DNA of 43,913 nt from JASLBX01 sp036373915 (GCA_036373915.1 DASUUU010000114.1:1-43913); one strand, 5' to 3'. Numbered from the stretch's first letter, positions 1 to 7,853 are shown. A program made the numbers and translations. Notes: generated by a model not told the origin, from the letters alone.

Positions 1-1380
1 CGCCGTCGCGAGATCCGTGTCGGGCAGCGGCTGCCACGGGGTCACCCCGGCTACGCCAGGCACGGCAGCCAGTGCCTCCGCCGCCTCGGTACCGTCCTGC
101 TCCTCCCCGCCCTGCGCCAGCACGATCAGCGGGCCGTTGACGCCCGGGCCGAAACCGTCGGCCAGCAGGTCGTAAGCCCGTCGGCTTGTCGCCGATTCGG
201 ACTCATTGCCCGCGTCGGCGAAGCCAAGACGCATGTCGAGAACGGGCGCCGACAAGGCGACCAGTAGGGCGGCTCCCACGACGAGCGGTGGCACCGGACG
301 GCGCTGTACGGCGTCGGCCAGTTGCCGCCACCGGTAGCCCGACCCGCGCCTGGAACGGGCGGCATGCTTGGTGATCCGCCGCTCGATGCGCCTGCCGAAA
401 ACGGTCAGCAGGGCCGGCAGCAGTGTCAACGAGGCCAACATCGTCACCAGTACTGTCAGCGCGACGGCGAGCGCCACGCCCTGAAGCGAGCCCAACCCGA
501 GCGCGAACAAGCCGAGTAGCGCGATGATCACTGTGGTTCCCGCGAAGATGACCGACCGGCCGGCGGTATCCAGCGCCCGGCGCGCCGCCTGCTGGCGGTC
601 CGCGCCGGCGAGCAGCTCACCCCGGTAGCGGGCGAAGACCAGCAGCGCGTAGTCGATGCCCACGCCGATGCCGACCAGCATCATCAGCGGCGGGGTGTAG
701 GTCGCGATGGTGACCGCGTTGGATAGCACCGCGATCACGCCGATGGCGCTCCCGACCGCGAAGACAGCGGTGATCAGCGGCAGACTCGCGGCCAGGAACG
801 AACCGAACATGAAGACCAGGATCACCAGCGCGGCCAGCATGCCGGCGCCCTCGGCCGCACCGCCTTCGGATTCCTCCGCCGCACGGACGGGGTCACCCCC
901 GAGTTCGACCTGCAGGCCGTCGCCGCCGGCCTCGTGCGCCGTCGCGATCATCTCCTGGACGGCCTCCCGCGGGACGTCGGTAGCGCTCGCGTCGAGCGTG
1001 AGAGTCGAGTAGCCGGTGGTGCCGTCCTCTGACACCGCGCCAGGAGACTCGAACGGTCCGGTGACGTCGACGACGTGCTGGCGGTTGCTCAACTCTTCCA
1101 GCAGCGCGTCGACGCGCGCCTCGGTCGCCGAGGTGCGCAACCCGTCCTCGTCGTGGAACACGACCTGGATCGAATCGCCGGCGCGGGCCGGAGCGTGCTC
1201 GCTGACCAGGTCGGCGAGTTCCTGGGACTCGGTCCCCGGCAGCGTATGTTCATCGTGGTAGTCGTCACCGATGGACTGTGCGGCAAACGTCACCCCCACG
1301 AGTACGGCTATCCAGAGCACGATCGCCAGCCAGCGGTGACGTTGGGACCAGCCGGCCAGCCGCTCTAATGTCGTCGCCAC
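1..1380 (-). CDS. MMPL/RND-family transporter, C-terminus beyond window
   Basis: Large integral membrane exporter of the MMPL (RND-like) family, expected to move lipids or drugs using the proton gradient. The reading frame is open from a GTG at 1380 to the left edge, giving 460 residues of the N-terminal half. Visible are a cytoplasmic start followed by TM1 (WLAIVLWIAVLVGVTFAA), a periplasmic domain of about 150 residues, then a cluster of hydrophobic helices including GMLAALVILVFMFGSFLAA and VGIGVGIDYALLVFARYR, the conserved GxxxDY segment of MMPL proteins. A strong AGGAGG (1391-1396 on the minus strand) sets the start. It lies 154 bp downstream of the two-component pair on the same strand, so that pair may control it. 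Substrate unknown. Confidence 0.9.
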   Translation of the reverse strand, partial: MATTLERLAGWSQRHRWLAIVLWIAVLVGVTFAAQSIGDDYHDEHTLPGTESQELADLVSEHAPARAGDSIQVVFHDEDGLRTSATEARVDALLEELSNRQHVVDVTGPFESPGAVSEDGTTGYSTLTLDASATDVPREAVQEMIATAHEAGGDGLQVELGGDPVRAAEESEGGAAEGAGMLAALVILVFMFGSFLAASLPLITAVFAVGSAIGVIAVLSNAVTIATYTPPLMMLVGIGVGIDYALLVFARYRGELLAGADRQQAARRALDTAGRSVIFAGTTVIIALLGLFALGLGSLQGVALAVALTVLVTMLASLTLLPALLTVFGRRIERRITKHAARSRRGSGYRWRQLADAVQRRPVPPLVVGAALLVALSAPVLDMRLGFADAGNESESATSRRAYDLLADGFGPGVNGPLIVLAQGGEEQDGTEAAEALAAVPGVAGVTPWQPLPDTDLATA

Positions 1381-1534
1381 GATCGGTGAACCTCCTGGAA
1401 TGCAAGACACGTGAACAGTCCTGTCCAGGATCGGTTGCCGGCCTGGCTCTTGGCGTCAGGCTGCGGGCGACACTTGGAGTACCACGCCGGTTGCGGGCAG
1501 CGGACTTGTCAGTACCTCAGAAGTTGACGGCGGG

Positions 1535-2200
1535 TCAGCTCAACCAGCCAGGAGTGATCAGGCCGGCCTCGTAGGCGAGGACGACAAGCTGCGCCCGGTC
1601 GCGCACGCCGAGTTTGGTCATGATGCGGCTGACGTGGGTCTTCGCAGTCGCCGGGCTCAGTACCAACCGGGCAGCGATCTCGTCGTTCGACAACCCGTTC
1701 GCGACGAGCAGCAGCACCTCGTGCTCGCGTTCGGTCAGCGAACCGAGTTCGGCCGCCGGCCGGGGCTGCTTGAGTCGGCCGGCGATCTCGGCGATCAGCC
1801 GACGCGTGACCGAGGGCGCGATGAGCGCGTCGCCACGGGCCACCACGCGCACCGCATGAATCAGCTCCATCGGCTCGGTGTCCTTGACCAGGAATCCGCT
1901 GGCTCCTGCCCGGAGAGCGCCGTAGACGTACTCGTCGAGGTCGAAGGTGGTCAAGATGACCACCCGGGTATGCGCCAGCCGCTCGTCGGCGACAAGCCGC
2001 CGGGTGGCCTCGAGACCGTCCATCTCGGGCATCCGGATGTCCATCAGAACGACGTCCGGTACCAGCTCCGGAACCAGCCGGATCGCCTCGGCGCCGTCCG
2101 CTGCCTCGCCGATAACCTCGATGTCGTCCTCGCCGGCAAGGATGGCCCGGAAGCCCGCCCGCACGAGCCGCTGGTCGTCGGCGAGCACGACGCGGATCAT
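1535..2200 (-). CDS. NarL/FixJ-type response regulator
   Basis: Cytoplasmic DNA-binding response regulator of 221 residues, the usual size. Residues 1-120 form the receiver domain with acidic pair D8/D9, phospho-acceptor D54 (VVLMDIRMPEMDG), T84 and K106. Residues 150-215 form a LuxR-type helix-turn-helix (LTEREHEVLLLVANGLSNDE). The ATG overlaps the stop of the upstream histidine kinase (ATGA, 2197-2200), so the two are translationally coupled and are cognate partners. The likely target is the adjacent MMPL exporter gene, by neighbourhood only. Confidence 0.95.
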   Translation of the reverse strand: MIRVVLADDQRLVRAGFRAILAGEDDIEVIGEAADGAEAIRLVPELVPDVVLMDIRMPEMDGLEATRRLVADERLAHTRVVILTTFDLDEYVYGALRAGASGFLVKDTEPMELIHAVRVVARGDALIAPSVTRRLIAEIAGRLKQPRPAAELGSLTEREHEVLLLVANGLSNDEIAARLVLSPATAKTHVSRIMTKLGVRDRAQLVVLAYEAGLITPGWLS

Positions 2201-3321
2201 CGGACGCCTCCGTATGGGAGACGGGCGCTGACTCGGAGGCCGCCTTCGGGTCGGTCACCCACGGTCAGCGACCCGCCGACGGCATGGGCCCGCTCGCGCA
2301 TCCCCAGAATGCCGGTCCCGTCCTCGACCGGTCCCCCGCGCCCGTCGTCTTCGACGACGACCGATACTGCATCCGGGTCGTAGCGGATCCGCACCACCAC
2401 GCTGCTGGCACCGGCGTGCCGGGCCGCGTTGGTCAGCGACTCCTGGATGATCCGGTACGCGGCCTGGTCGATCGTGGACGGCAGGGCCGGCGCCTCACCT
2501 TCTGATCTCACCTGGACCGCCAGCCCCGCGCCCTGGGCTCGCGACGTCAGTTCCGTGAGCCGGGCCAGGCTCGGTGCCGGTGCCGTCGGGGCCTGCTCGT
2601 CGATCTGCCGGAGCATGCCGAGCGTCTTGCGAAGTTCCTGCAACGCGCTCTTGCTGGCCTCCTTGATCGATGCCAACGCGTTCGCCGCCTGGTCCGGATC
2701 GCGATCCAGGCCGTGCAAGCCGGCTCCGGCCTGCACGTTGATCAGTGCAAGGTTGTGTCCGAGCGCGTCGTGCAGGTCTCTTGCGATCCGCAACCGCTCG
2801 GCGTCACGGGCTCGTTGCTGTGCCTCGCGAAGATAAGCACGGCGGCTGCGCGCCACGCCACCGAGCGCTACCGCGGCCACCAGCCAGCTAAGCAGCAGGA
2901 ACAGCCCCGCATCACCAAGTGGTGACGACGCAGAACCGAACTCCCCGTAGGCCGAGCCGATCACAGCGAGAAGGCCGATCACCACGGCCGCGACCTGCTG
3001 GCCTTCGGCCGCCAGGGTGTACAGGGCGATGATCAAGGTGATGAGAAGGGCGCCGTCCGGATTGATCAACGGGTAGTACAGAGCGTTCCCCACCAGCACG
3101 ATCACGGCGACCGGCACGGGATACCGGCGGCGGAGTGCCAGGGCGGCCGAGGCCACGCCTATCAACACCCAACCCGCTGCCGGGACGCTCCGAACTCCGA
3201 CAGGGACCGTCCACTCGATCACGGTGGTCAGCACGACGAACACGCCCACGGCCACGGCCAGAGCGGCGTCGCCGGTGGCGCCTCGCAACCATTGCGTACG
3301 ACTGGCGGATTCGGTTCCCAT
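2197..3321 (-). CDS. Sensor histidine kinase, HisKA_3 type
   Basis: Membrane sensor kinase (374 aa from ATG 3321) that should phosphorylate the downstream response regulator. Four or five hydrophobic helices cover residues 18-155. They are followed by the dimerisation/phospho-acceptor box with H184 (RIARDLHDALGHN), the N-box (QESLTNAARHAGA), and glycine boxes VVEDDGRGG and GTGILGMRERA of the HATPase domain. There is no large extracellular loop, so sensing is probably intramembrane. An upstream in-frame GTG at 3417 would add 32 polar residues. I prefer 3321 because the protein then begins just before the first helix, but the ribosome site is weak for both. Confidence 0.92.
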   Translation of the reverse strand: MGTESASRTQWLRGATGDAALAVAVGVFVVLTTVIEWTVPVGVRSVPAAGWVLIGVASAALALRRRYPVPVAVIVLVGNALYYPLINPDGALLITLIIALYTLAAEGQQVAAVVIGLLAVIGSAYGEFGSASSPLGDAGLFLLLSWLVAAVALGGVARSRRAYLREAQQRARDAERLRIARDLHDALGHNLALINVQAGAGLHGLDRDPDQAANALASIKEASKSALQELRKTLGMLRQIDEQAPTAPAPSLARLTELTSRAQGAGLAVQVRSEGEAPALPSTIDQAAYRIIQESLTNAARHAGASSVVVRIRYDPDAVSVVVEDDGRGGPVEDGTGILGMRERAHAVGGSLTVGDRPEGGLRVSARLPYGGVR

Positions 3322-3435
3322 GGCCGGTCGGGGGCGCGGAGTCGGTTGGTGGGACCCCGTCTCCCATCCCCCTTTCAAATCCGTACGTGCGGTCGCCAGG
3401 ATAGAAGTTGAGCGCACGCACGAGGACGCCGCTGA

Positions 3436-3449
3436 CGTGACATGTCACG
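3436..3449. promoter_or_regulatory. 14-bp perfect palindrome, candidate operator
   Basis: CGTGACATGTCACG is a perfect palindrome in the 196-bp gap upstream of the histidine kinase gene, about 115 bp before its start. It resembles a dimeric regulator site. No regulator can be assigned. Confidence 0.35.
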
Positions 3450-3517
3450 CTCTGCAAAGCCTCCCACGATCCCCGCGCACGGGGTGGGACCGGCCCTCGC
3501 TCTCGGCAGCCCAGGCG

Positions 3518-3856
3518 CTAGCCCCGCTTTGCCGGCAGCGAGCGGGCATAGGCCGCGCCGCGCGCCACCCATGCTTCGAGCTGGTCGGCAGCCGTTGTGA
3601 CCGAGGTGTCGACCCGCAGCCAGCCCCGCATCTCGCGGCCGCGCATGACCATGGGGGTCACCCATTCATCGCCGGTCAGCGACTCGGTCTGCTCAGGGTC
3701 CACCCGGACCAGCAAGCCGCCCTGCCCGCTGGCGGCGACAGCCATATTGCCATTGATCAAGAACGCAAAGCCACCGAACATCCGCTGCTCCGTAATGCCG
3801 GGCTCACCGCCGAGCAGCTCGCGGATGCGGTCGGCCAACTCCCGGTCGTAACCCAT
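3518..3856 (-). CDS. TfoX N-terminal domain protein
   Basis: Small cytoplasmic protein (112 aa) consisting of the TfoX/Sxy N-terminal domain alone. It shows the family pattern ELADRIRELLGGEPGITEQ, then RMFGGFAFLINGNMAVA, then a strand-rich stretch with VRVDPEQTESL, and a C-terminal helix. In proteobacteria TfoX is a competence regulator. The isolated domain is common in actinobacteria and has no established role. A longer in-frame reading to 4033 adds residues unlike the family, so the ATG at 3856 (MGYDRELADR) is taken. It stands alone, divergent from the next gene. Confidence 0.8.
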   Translation of the reverse strand: MGYDRELADRIRELLGGEPGITEQRMFGGFAFLINGNMAVAASGQGGLLVRVDPEQTESLTGDEWVTPMVMRGREMRGWLRVDTSVTTAADQLEAWVARGAAYARSLPAKRG

Positions 3857-3952
3857 ATCCAGAGATTGTGCGGCACGGCCCTGACAATTGGGGACCTTCG
3901 TACCTGCCGACATTCGCCGCCGCACCGTTGCCTTGACCTGGAGGTGATAGGC

Positions 3953-4615
3953 GTGTTCACGATCCCGACCGAAGCGAAACCCGCTGCCGTCGACCTCTAC
4001 TGGCTGCCGCTCGGCGCCGGGGACAACACGCATTGCGTCCGAACCAACGGCCGCCTCTACGAAGCGCTGAGTGCCTGGTACCGGCGACGCGAGCGGAACG
4101 ATCTATACCATGCCGCGCTCGAGGTCCACCTCGCCGCAGACAGGTACATCATCGAGATGACCCCGTCGTGGGGATCGAACCAGCCCGACAGGGGTGTCGC
4201 CTGCGAGGGGCCGGTGGGACTGCGGTGGCTCGGCCGCTCGCGGCTGTTCCGGTACGAGGTCCGCTGCTGGCTAGACGGCTCCATACCCGATGTGTCCGAG
4301 GCCGTCGACAGCCCTCAGCGGCTCAGCAGCGACGTAGCGCTGGCACAGCGGATCCTCAACCTGGCACCCACATTCCCCGCTGCGACCTGGGGTCGCGATG
4401 AGCTCCGGGCCGGTGAGATGTGGAACTCGAACTCACTTGTCGCGTGGCTTCTCACACGCAGCGGCCATGACGTGGCCAGCCTCCGACCTCCAATCGGAGG
4501 ACGAGCACCCGGCTGGTCGGCTGGTCTCGCCGTTGCCGCACGGCAAGGACTCCCGGCAGGGAACACTCAAGCTTCCACAGTGACGGCCACCGCCCGCACC
4601 AGGCCTCCACAGTGA
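3953..4615 (+). CDS. Conserved hypothetical protein
   Basis: Protein of 220 aa from a GTG preceded by GGAGG (3940-3944). The middle is well formed and typical in codon use: VDLYWLPLGAGDNTHCVRTNGRLYEAL, WYRRRERNDLYHAALEVHL, and YEVRCWLDGSIPDVSEAVDSPQRL. I recognise this as a conserved actinobacterial family of unknown function, with no signal peptide or membrane helix. The final 20 or so residues run into the 32-bp repeat at 4571-4634, and the stop lies inside the second repeat copy. The native C-terminus may therefore have been replaced or extended by the repeat. Confidence 0.7.
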   Translation: MFTIPTEAKPAAVDLYWLPLGAGDNTHCVRTNGRLYEALSAWYRRRERNDLYHAALEVHLAADRYIIEMTPSWGSNQPDRGVACEGPVGLRWLGRSRLFRYEVRCWLDGSIPDVSEAVDSPQRLSSDVALAQRILNLAPTFPAATWGRDELRAGEMWNSNSLVAWLLTRSGHDVASLRPPIGGRAPGWSAGLAVAARQGLPAGNTQASTVTATARTRPPQ

Positions 4616-4714
4616 CGGGCACCGCCCGCACCAAGCCTCCATAATGCGGCTATCGTGACGTTATGGAAGCTTGGTGCTGGTCTACGCCGACACCGAGGAA
4701 GCTTGGTGCGGGCG
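4571..4714. repeat. Tandem 32-bp repeat plus inverted copies
   Basis: Two adjacent 32-bp units (4571-4602 and 4603-4634) differ at three positions, and a third unit begins at 4635. The motif CGCCCGCACCAAGCCTCC (4623-4640) recurs in inverted orientation at 4697-4714 with one mismatch, and its 13-base core GGAAGCTTGGTGC appears again at 4665. So four related copies sit in both orientations within 144 bp. This could be a small intergenic palindromic repeat family or the footprint of a mobile miniature element. Confidence 0.75.
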
Positions 4715-4773
4715 CTCCCCGGAACTCCCCTCGCCCCGCCTGAGCACAACTGCTGACGGCCTGCTCGACCCGA

Positions 4774-5172
4774 TTACTCGGTCGCGGAGACCGCACTCGA
4801 TCGAGCCGACGGGATGGTGGCGTCGTATTCACACAATGCGGCCTCCACTGCATCGCCGACGTCGTCGTGATGCTCGAGCACGACGTCAAGCTGGGTGATC
4901 TCCAGCACTCGCCGAACCTGACCCTGCGCCCCGGAGAGCCGCAACGTGTGGCCCAGCACCTGGCCGCGCCGGTACGCCACGATCATCGCACTGAGCGCCG
5001 TCGAGTCCACGAACGTCGCCCGCGATAGGTCGACGACCATATGGTCGCGCTCGATGAGCGCACACAATCGCCCTTCCAGCGTCGACGCGTTGGAAAGGTC
5101 CACCTCACCCACCGGCCGTACGATGACGCAACCACGCAGGTCCTGCGCGTGAATCTGGAGCTGGGCAGTCAT
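4774..5172 (-). CDS. STAS-domain anti-sigma factor antagonist
   Basis: Cytoplasmic single-domain protein (132 aa) of the SpoIIAA/RsbV class. In partner switching such proteins bind an anti-sigma kinase when unphosphorylated and so release a stress sigma factor. The fold is visible as GEVDLSNASTLEGRL, then MVVDLSRATFVDSTALSAM, with the phosphorylatable serine at about S57 next to D56. Start ATG 5172 follows AAGGGGG. The tail after residue 110 is polar and variable. No anti-sigma kinase or sigma gene is adjacent. The gene is divergent from the hemerythrin-like gene, and both have GGGTA-type promoters. A second STAS gene sits at 43563. Confidence 0.9.
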   Translation of the reverse strand: MTAQLQIHAQDLRGCVIVRPVGEVDLSNASTLEGRLCALIERDHMVVDLSRATFVDSTALSAMIVAYRRGQVLGHTLRLSGAQGQVRRVLEITQLDVVLEHHDDVGDAVEAALCEYDATIPSARSSAVSATE

Positions 5173-5232
5173 CGCTGCCCCCTTTCGTGAGGTGATCCGT
5201 TGCAACGGCGGCGACGTCATGCCGACTACTTC

Positions 5233-5258
5233 TTACCCGTCCAGAGCGCCGCGGCAAC
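5233..5258 (-). promoter_or_regulatory. SigF/SigB-type promoter for STAS gene
   Basis: On the minus strand GTTG (5255-5258), 16 nt, GGGTAA (5233-5238), 61 nt before the start at 5172. Similar to the GTTT-N15-GGGTAT consensus of stress sigma factors. Confidence 0.5.
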
Positions 5259-5292
5259 GTAATGGCGGGCAAACACTTGAGCTGGTTCTGAC

Positions 5293-5317
5293 GTTAGCTG
5301 ACCTTAGGTACGGGTAC
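5293..5317 (+). promoter_or_regulatory. SigF/SigB-type promoter, leaderless
   Basis: GTTA (5293-5296), 15 nt, GGGTAC (5312-5317). The ATG follows after 10 nt and no Shine-Dalgarno is present, so the mRNA is probably leaderless. Confidence 0.65.
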
Positions 5318-5327
5318 CCCATCAACC

Positions 5328-5891
5328 ATGGGCGCGAACGTCATCCGTCTGGTCCGTACCGACCACCGCAGAATCAATGACCTCACCGGCCGGCTTGGCC
5401 GTCGTTACCGCGCCGGCGCGTCCCTGCCCGTCCAGATCAGCACCGAGATCAGGGCACACGCCGTTGCATCGGGCGACTGCCTACTGCCATTCGCGCAGGA
5501 CCGCGTGGCCGATCTGGACCCGGCATACGCGGAAACGTTGGACGAGCTGACCGCCGCTGCGGCGGAGCTGGAGAACGCGCCTAATCCGGTGCCGCCCCCG
5601 GTCGTCGAACAGGTGACCTCCGCGGTGCGCCGTCACATCGACGTCGAAGAAGCCACTGTCCTCGACAAGCTTGACAACACCGTCAGCGTCGAGCGCCTGC
5701 GGCTTCTCGGCGAGACCTTCAAGCGCGGCCGGGACGCCGCCCTAAAGTCCCGCGGTGAGCGGGTCGGAAAGTACAGCCGGCCCCGGGTGTCCCGGGCGGA
5801 ACTATACGAACGGGCCCGCTATCGCGGCATCGCCGGACGTTCGGCGATGTCGAGGAGCGAGCTCCTGTCAGCGCTCAAGGAGTCGGAGTGA
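5328..5891 (+). CDS. Degenerate hemerythrin-like protein with SAP/Rho_N-like tail
   Basis: Protein of 187 aa. Residues 8-125 look like a hemerythrin HHE four-helix bundle: TDHRRINDL with H13, RAHAVASGDCLLPFA with H44, RRHIDVEEATVLDKL with H103 and E107/E108. The usual glutamate after the second histidine (HxxxE) is replaced by serine/glycine, so the di-iron site looks incomplete. After a basic linker, residues 156-184 carry the motif AELYERARYRGIAGRSAMSR, a short helix-loop-helix like SAP or Rho N-terminal domains. The same motif ends Ku (21610) and the DUF7218 protein (20170). The stop overlaps the next gene (GTGA). Function not established. A stress protein is likely from the promoter. Confidence 0.75.
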   Translation: MGANVIRLVRTDHRRINDLTGRLGRRYRAGASLPVQISTEIRAHAVASGDCLLPFAQDRVADLDPAYAETLDELTAAAAELENAPNPVPPPVVEQVTSAVRRHIDVEEATVLDKLDNTVSVERLRLLGETFKRGRDAALKSRGERVGKYSRPRVSRAELYERARYRGIAGRSAMSRSELLSALKESE

Positions 5892-6994
5892 AGATCTCGC
5901 TCGTCTACTCGTCACACCCCGGTCAGACTGCCGGAAACGTGGACACAGACAGCGTCCACGCCCATGTATCGGACCTGGCTGAGGAGTTGTCCGCCCGCGG
6001 GCATGAGGTCGCGGTCGAGGAACTCCGCCACGATCCGGTCGAGCGAATGGGGCGAGCGGTCCGCGATCTGGAGAAGGCGTGGACGGCGACACCGCCCAAC
6101 GTCGTGCACGCTCACCTGTGGTCCTCCGGACTCGCCGCGCTGGCGACGATGCACCAGTCCACCGATCTTGGTCGCCTCCCACTTGTGCAGACCTTCCATA
6201 CCCTGGATCTGCCCGGTAACGGCACCAGTGCCCGAGCCCACGAATGGCGACGACTCGAGGCCGCCGTCGCCCGAGGCGTGGACAGGATCGCGGCGTCGTC
6301 ACGGCGCCAGGTGTCGGACCTGGTCACACTCGGCGCACGCCGCCGGGACATAGAGGTCATCCCGCACGGAGTCGATACGGACCTGTTCGCTCCTGACGGC
6401 GAAGTGGCCCAACGGCCGGATGGGGACCGGCTGCTCGCTGTTGGTCCGCTGGCCACGCAGACCGGGTTCGACCTCGCGATCCAGGCCATGCCCGCACTGC
6501 CGGACGTCGAACTTGTCATCGCCGGCGGCCGTCCGTCCGGAACGAACGGGAAGTGGTCCGTCGCCGACGACGACGAGGCCGCTCGGCTCGAGGGCCTGGC
6601 TCGCCGGCTGAACGTCGAAGATCGGGTGCAGATCATCGAGAAGCCGCCGCGTCACGAGCTGCCTAAGCTGCTCCGGTCCGCCGACATAGTGGTGTGCACG
6701 CCCTGGCACGAAGCCCCGGGCACCACTGCCATCGACGCCATGGCGTGCGGGCGGCCGGTCGTCGCCACCGCTGTAGGCGAGTTGCTCGACGTCGTCATCG
6801 AAGGTGCGACCGGCGTGCTCGTCCCGCCCCACAACCCCGTCGCCCTCGCCCGCGCCATCAGAAGCCTGCTGGAAGACCCGATCCGGCTGGAGGGGTTCGG
6901 CCTGGCCGCCGCCGACCGCGCCAACATCCGGCACTCGTGGAACCGCGTAACCGATGAGATGGTCCGGGCCTACGAGCAGGCAGCCAGCCGATGA
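5888..6994 (+). CDS. GT4-type glycosyltransferase, donor-site residues altered
   Basis: Cytoplasmic GT-B glycosyltransferase of 368 aa starting at GTG 5888, overlapping the previous stop by four bases. The N-terminal half has VVHAHLWSSGLAAL and VQTFHTLDLPGN. The C-terminal half has VIPHGVDTDLFAPDG, AIQAMPALPDVELVIAGG and EAPGTTAIDAMACGRPVVA. It is clearly paralogous to the GT4 at 36372, but two features typical of active enzymes differ. The basic pair expected in GRL..RKG is replaced by GPLATQTG, and the second Glu of the E-x7-E motif is Asp. It may use an unusual donor or be inactive. No sugar-biosynthesis genes are adjacent. Coupling to a stress protein is odd. Confidence 0.85.
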   Translation: MKISLVYSSHPGQTAGNVDTDSVHAHVSDLAEELSARGHEVAVEELRHDPVERMGRAVRDLEKAWTATPPNVVHAHLWSSGLAALATMHQSTDLGRLPLVQTFHTLDLPGNGTSARAHEWRRLEAAVARGVDRIAASSRRQVSDLVTLGARRRDIEVIPHGVDTDLFAPDGEVAQRPDGDRLLAVGPLATQTGFDLAIQAMPALPDVELVIAGGRPSGTNGKWSVADDDEAARLEGLARRLNVEDRVQIIEKPPRHELPKLLRSADIVVCTPWHEAPGTTAIDAMACGRPVVATAVGELLDVVIEGATGVLVPPHNPVALARAIRSLLEDPIRLEGFGLAAADRANIRHSWNRVTDEMVRAYEQAASR

Positions 6995-7019
6995 GTTTGC
7001 TCCCGGCGCCGCTGGGTAT
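6995..7019 (+). promoter_or_regulatory. SigF/SigB-type promoter for HesB-like/WhiB pair
   Basis: GTTT (6995-6998), 15 nt, GGGTAT (7014-7019): a full match to the stress-sigma consensus. It lies 40 nt before the HesB-like start and just past the end of the GT4 gene. Confidence 0.7.
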
Positions 7020-7059
7020 CCCGCGCGGCAACACACGACCCCTCGAGGAGGTTTGAGCA

Positions 7060-7350
7060 ATGCTCACGTTGACCACCGGAGCGGTGGCCGCGATTCGCGA
7101 TATTACGCAGCAGCCGGGCCTGCCGGAGGACACCGGCGTCCGGATCGCCGCGACATTCGCCGGCAACGGAAGCCCGGCGTTCGAGATAGCGGTCGCTCCG
7201 GCGCCAGAGCCGACCGACGAAGTGATCGAGTCCGAAGGAGCCCGCGTGTTCCTGGACCCGGAGGCGTCTGCGGCCTTCGAGGACAAGGCGCTCGACGCTG
7301 ACATCGACGAAGACCAGGTTCGGTTTCGCATCGAGGATCAGGGGTCGTAA
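7060..7350 (+). CDS. HesB/IscA-fold protein lacking cysteines
   Basis: Small protein of 96 aa with the beta-rich HesB/IscA (A-type carrier) fold: LTLTTGAVAAIRDITQQPG, GVRIAATF, ARVFLDPEASAAFEDKALDA, then VRFRIEDQ. Family A-type carriers bind Fe-S clusters through three cysteines, and this protein has none, so it cannot be a classical cluster carrier. Such Cys-free relatives are widespread in actinobacteria without a known role. AGGAGG lies 7 nt before the ATG. The stop overlaps the WhiB start (TAATG), so the two are co-translated, which hints at a link with the WhiB Fe-S switch. Confidence 0.8.
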   Translation: MLTLTTGAVAAIRDITQQPGLPEDTGVRIAATFAGNGSPAFEIAVAPAPEPTDEVIESEGARVFLDPEASAAFEDKALDADIDEDQVRFRIEDQGS

Positions 7351-7592
7351 TGCGGCTCTACTGGTGGGAGGACGCCGCTTGTCGAACCGCGGACGCGGAC
7401 CTGTTCTTCACTCCTGAGGGCGTGACCAAGGAGCAGCGCAGGGCCGCCGAGCGCCGGGCCAAGCTGATCTGCCTGCGTTGCCCGGTCCGCCAGGACTGCC
7501 TCGAGGCAGCACTCGAGCAGGAGGAGAGTTACGGGGTCTGGGGCGGGCTGTCGGCGCGAGAACGCAAGCGCCGGTTCGCCAAGATCGCCTAA
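7350..7592 (+). CDS. WhiB-family Fe-S transcription factor
   Basis: Redox-responsive transcriptional regulator found only in actinobacteria and their phages, 80 aa. The four [4Fe-4S] ligands are C11, C41, C44 and C50 (LICLRCPVRQDCLEAAL). The turn GVWGGLS and the basic tail ARERKRRFAK, which contacts DNA, follow. WhiB proteins often bind region 4 of the primary sigma factor. Which WhiB subgroup this is cannot be decided by eye. It is in an operon with the Cys-free HesB-like protein under a stress-type promoter. Confidence 0.95.
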   Translation: MRLYWWEDAACRTADADLFFTPEGVTKEQRRAAERRAKLICLRCPVRQDCLEAALEQEESYGVWGGLSARERKRRFAKIA

Positions 7593-7634
7593 GCACCGCT
7601 CAACGATATTCGCCCGTAAGTCTGCATTTCACTG

Positions 7635-7658
7635 GTTAGCAAGCCGATCTTGGGGTAT
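7635..7658 (+). promoter_or_regulatory. SigF/SigB-type promoter for DUF6131 gene
   Basis: GTTA (7635-7638), 14 nt, GGGTAT (7653-7658), 40 nt before the DUF6131 start. Confidence 0.6.
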
Positions 7659-7697
7659 CCATGAGGTGGAACCACCCGTAATGGATTGGAGCGAGCC

Positions 7698-7853
7698 GTG
7701 ATCATCCTAGGCGTTGTGCTGCTGATTCTCGGCCTGATCTTCGACGTGGGGATACTGTGGACCATCGGCATCATCTTGATTGTCGTAGGTGCGCTGCTGT
7801 TCCTGCTCGGAGCGATGGGACGGTCCGTTGGAGGCCGCCGCCACTGGTGGTAG
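7698..7853 (+). CDS. DUF6131 small membrane protein
   Basis: Protein of 51 aa from GTG 7698. Two hydrophobic helices, IILGVVLLILGLIFDVGILW and IGIILIVVGALLFLLGAMG, are joined by a short loop. They are followed by the terminal GRSVGGRRHWW typical of the DUF6131 family. It is an integral membrane protein of unknown function. GGAG lies about 8 nt upstream. The small size and stress promoter suit a membrane stress peptide. Confidence 0.8.
   Translation: MIILGVVLLILGLIFDVGILWTIGIILIVVGALLFLLGAMGRSVGGRRHWW

Noticed and set aside
4411..4440. GAACTCGAACTC string resembling a tRNA T-loop on the minus strand
   Set aside because: It lies within a coding frame and has no cloverleaf partners.
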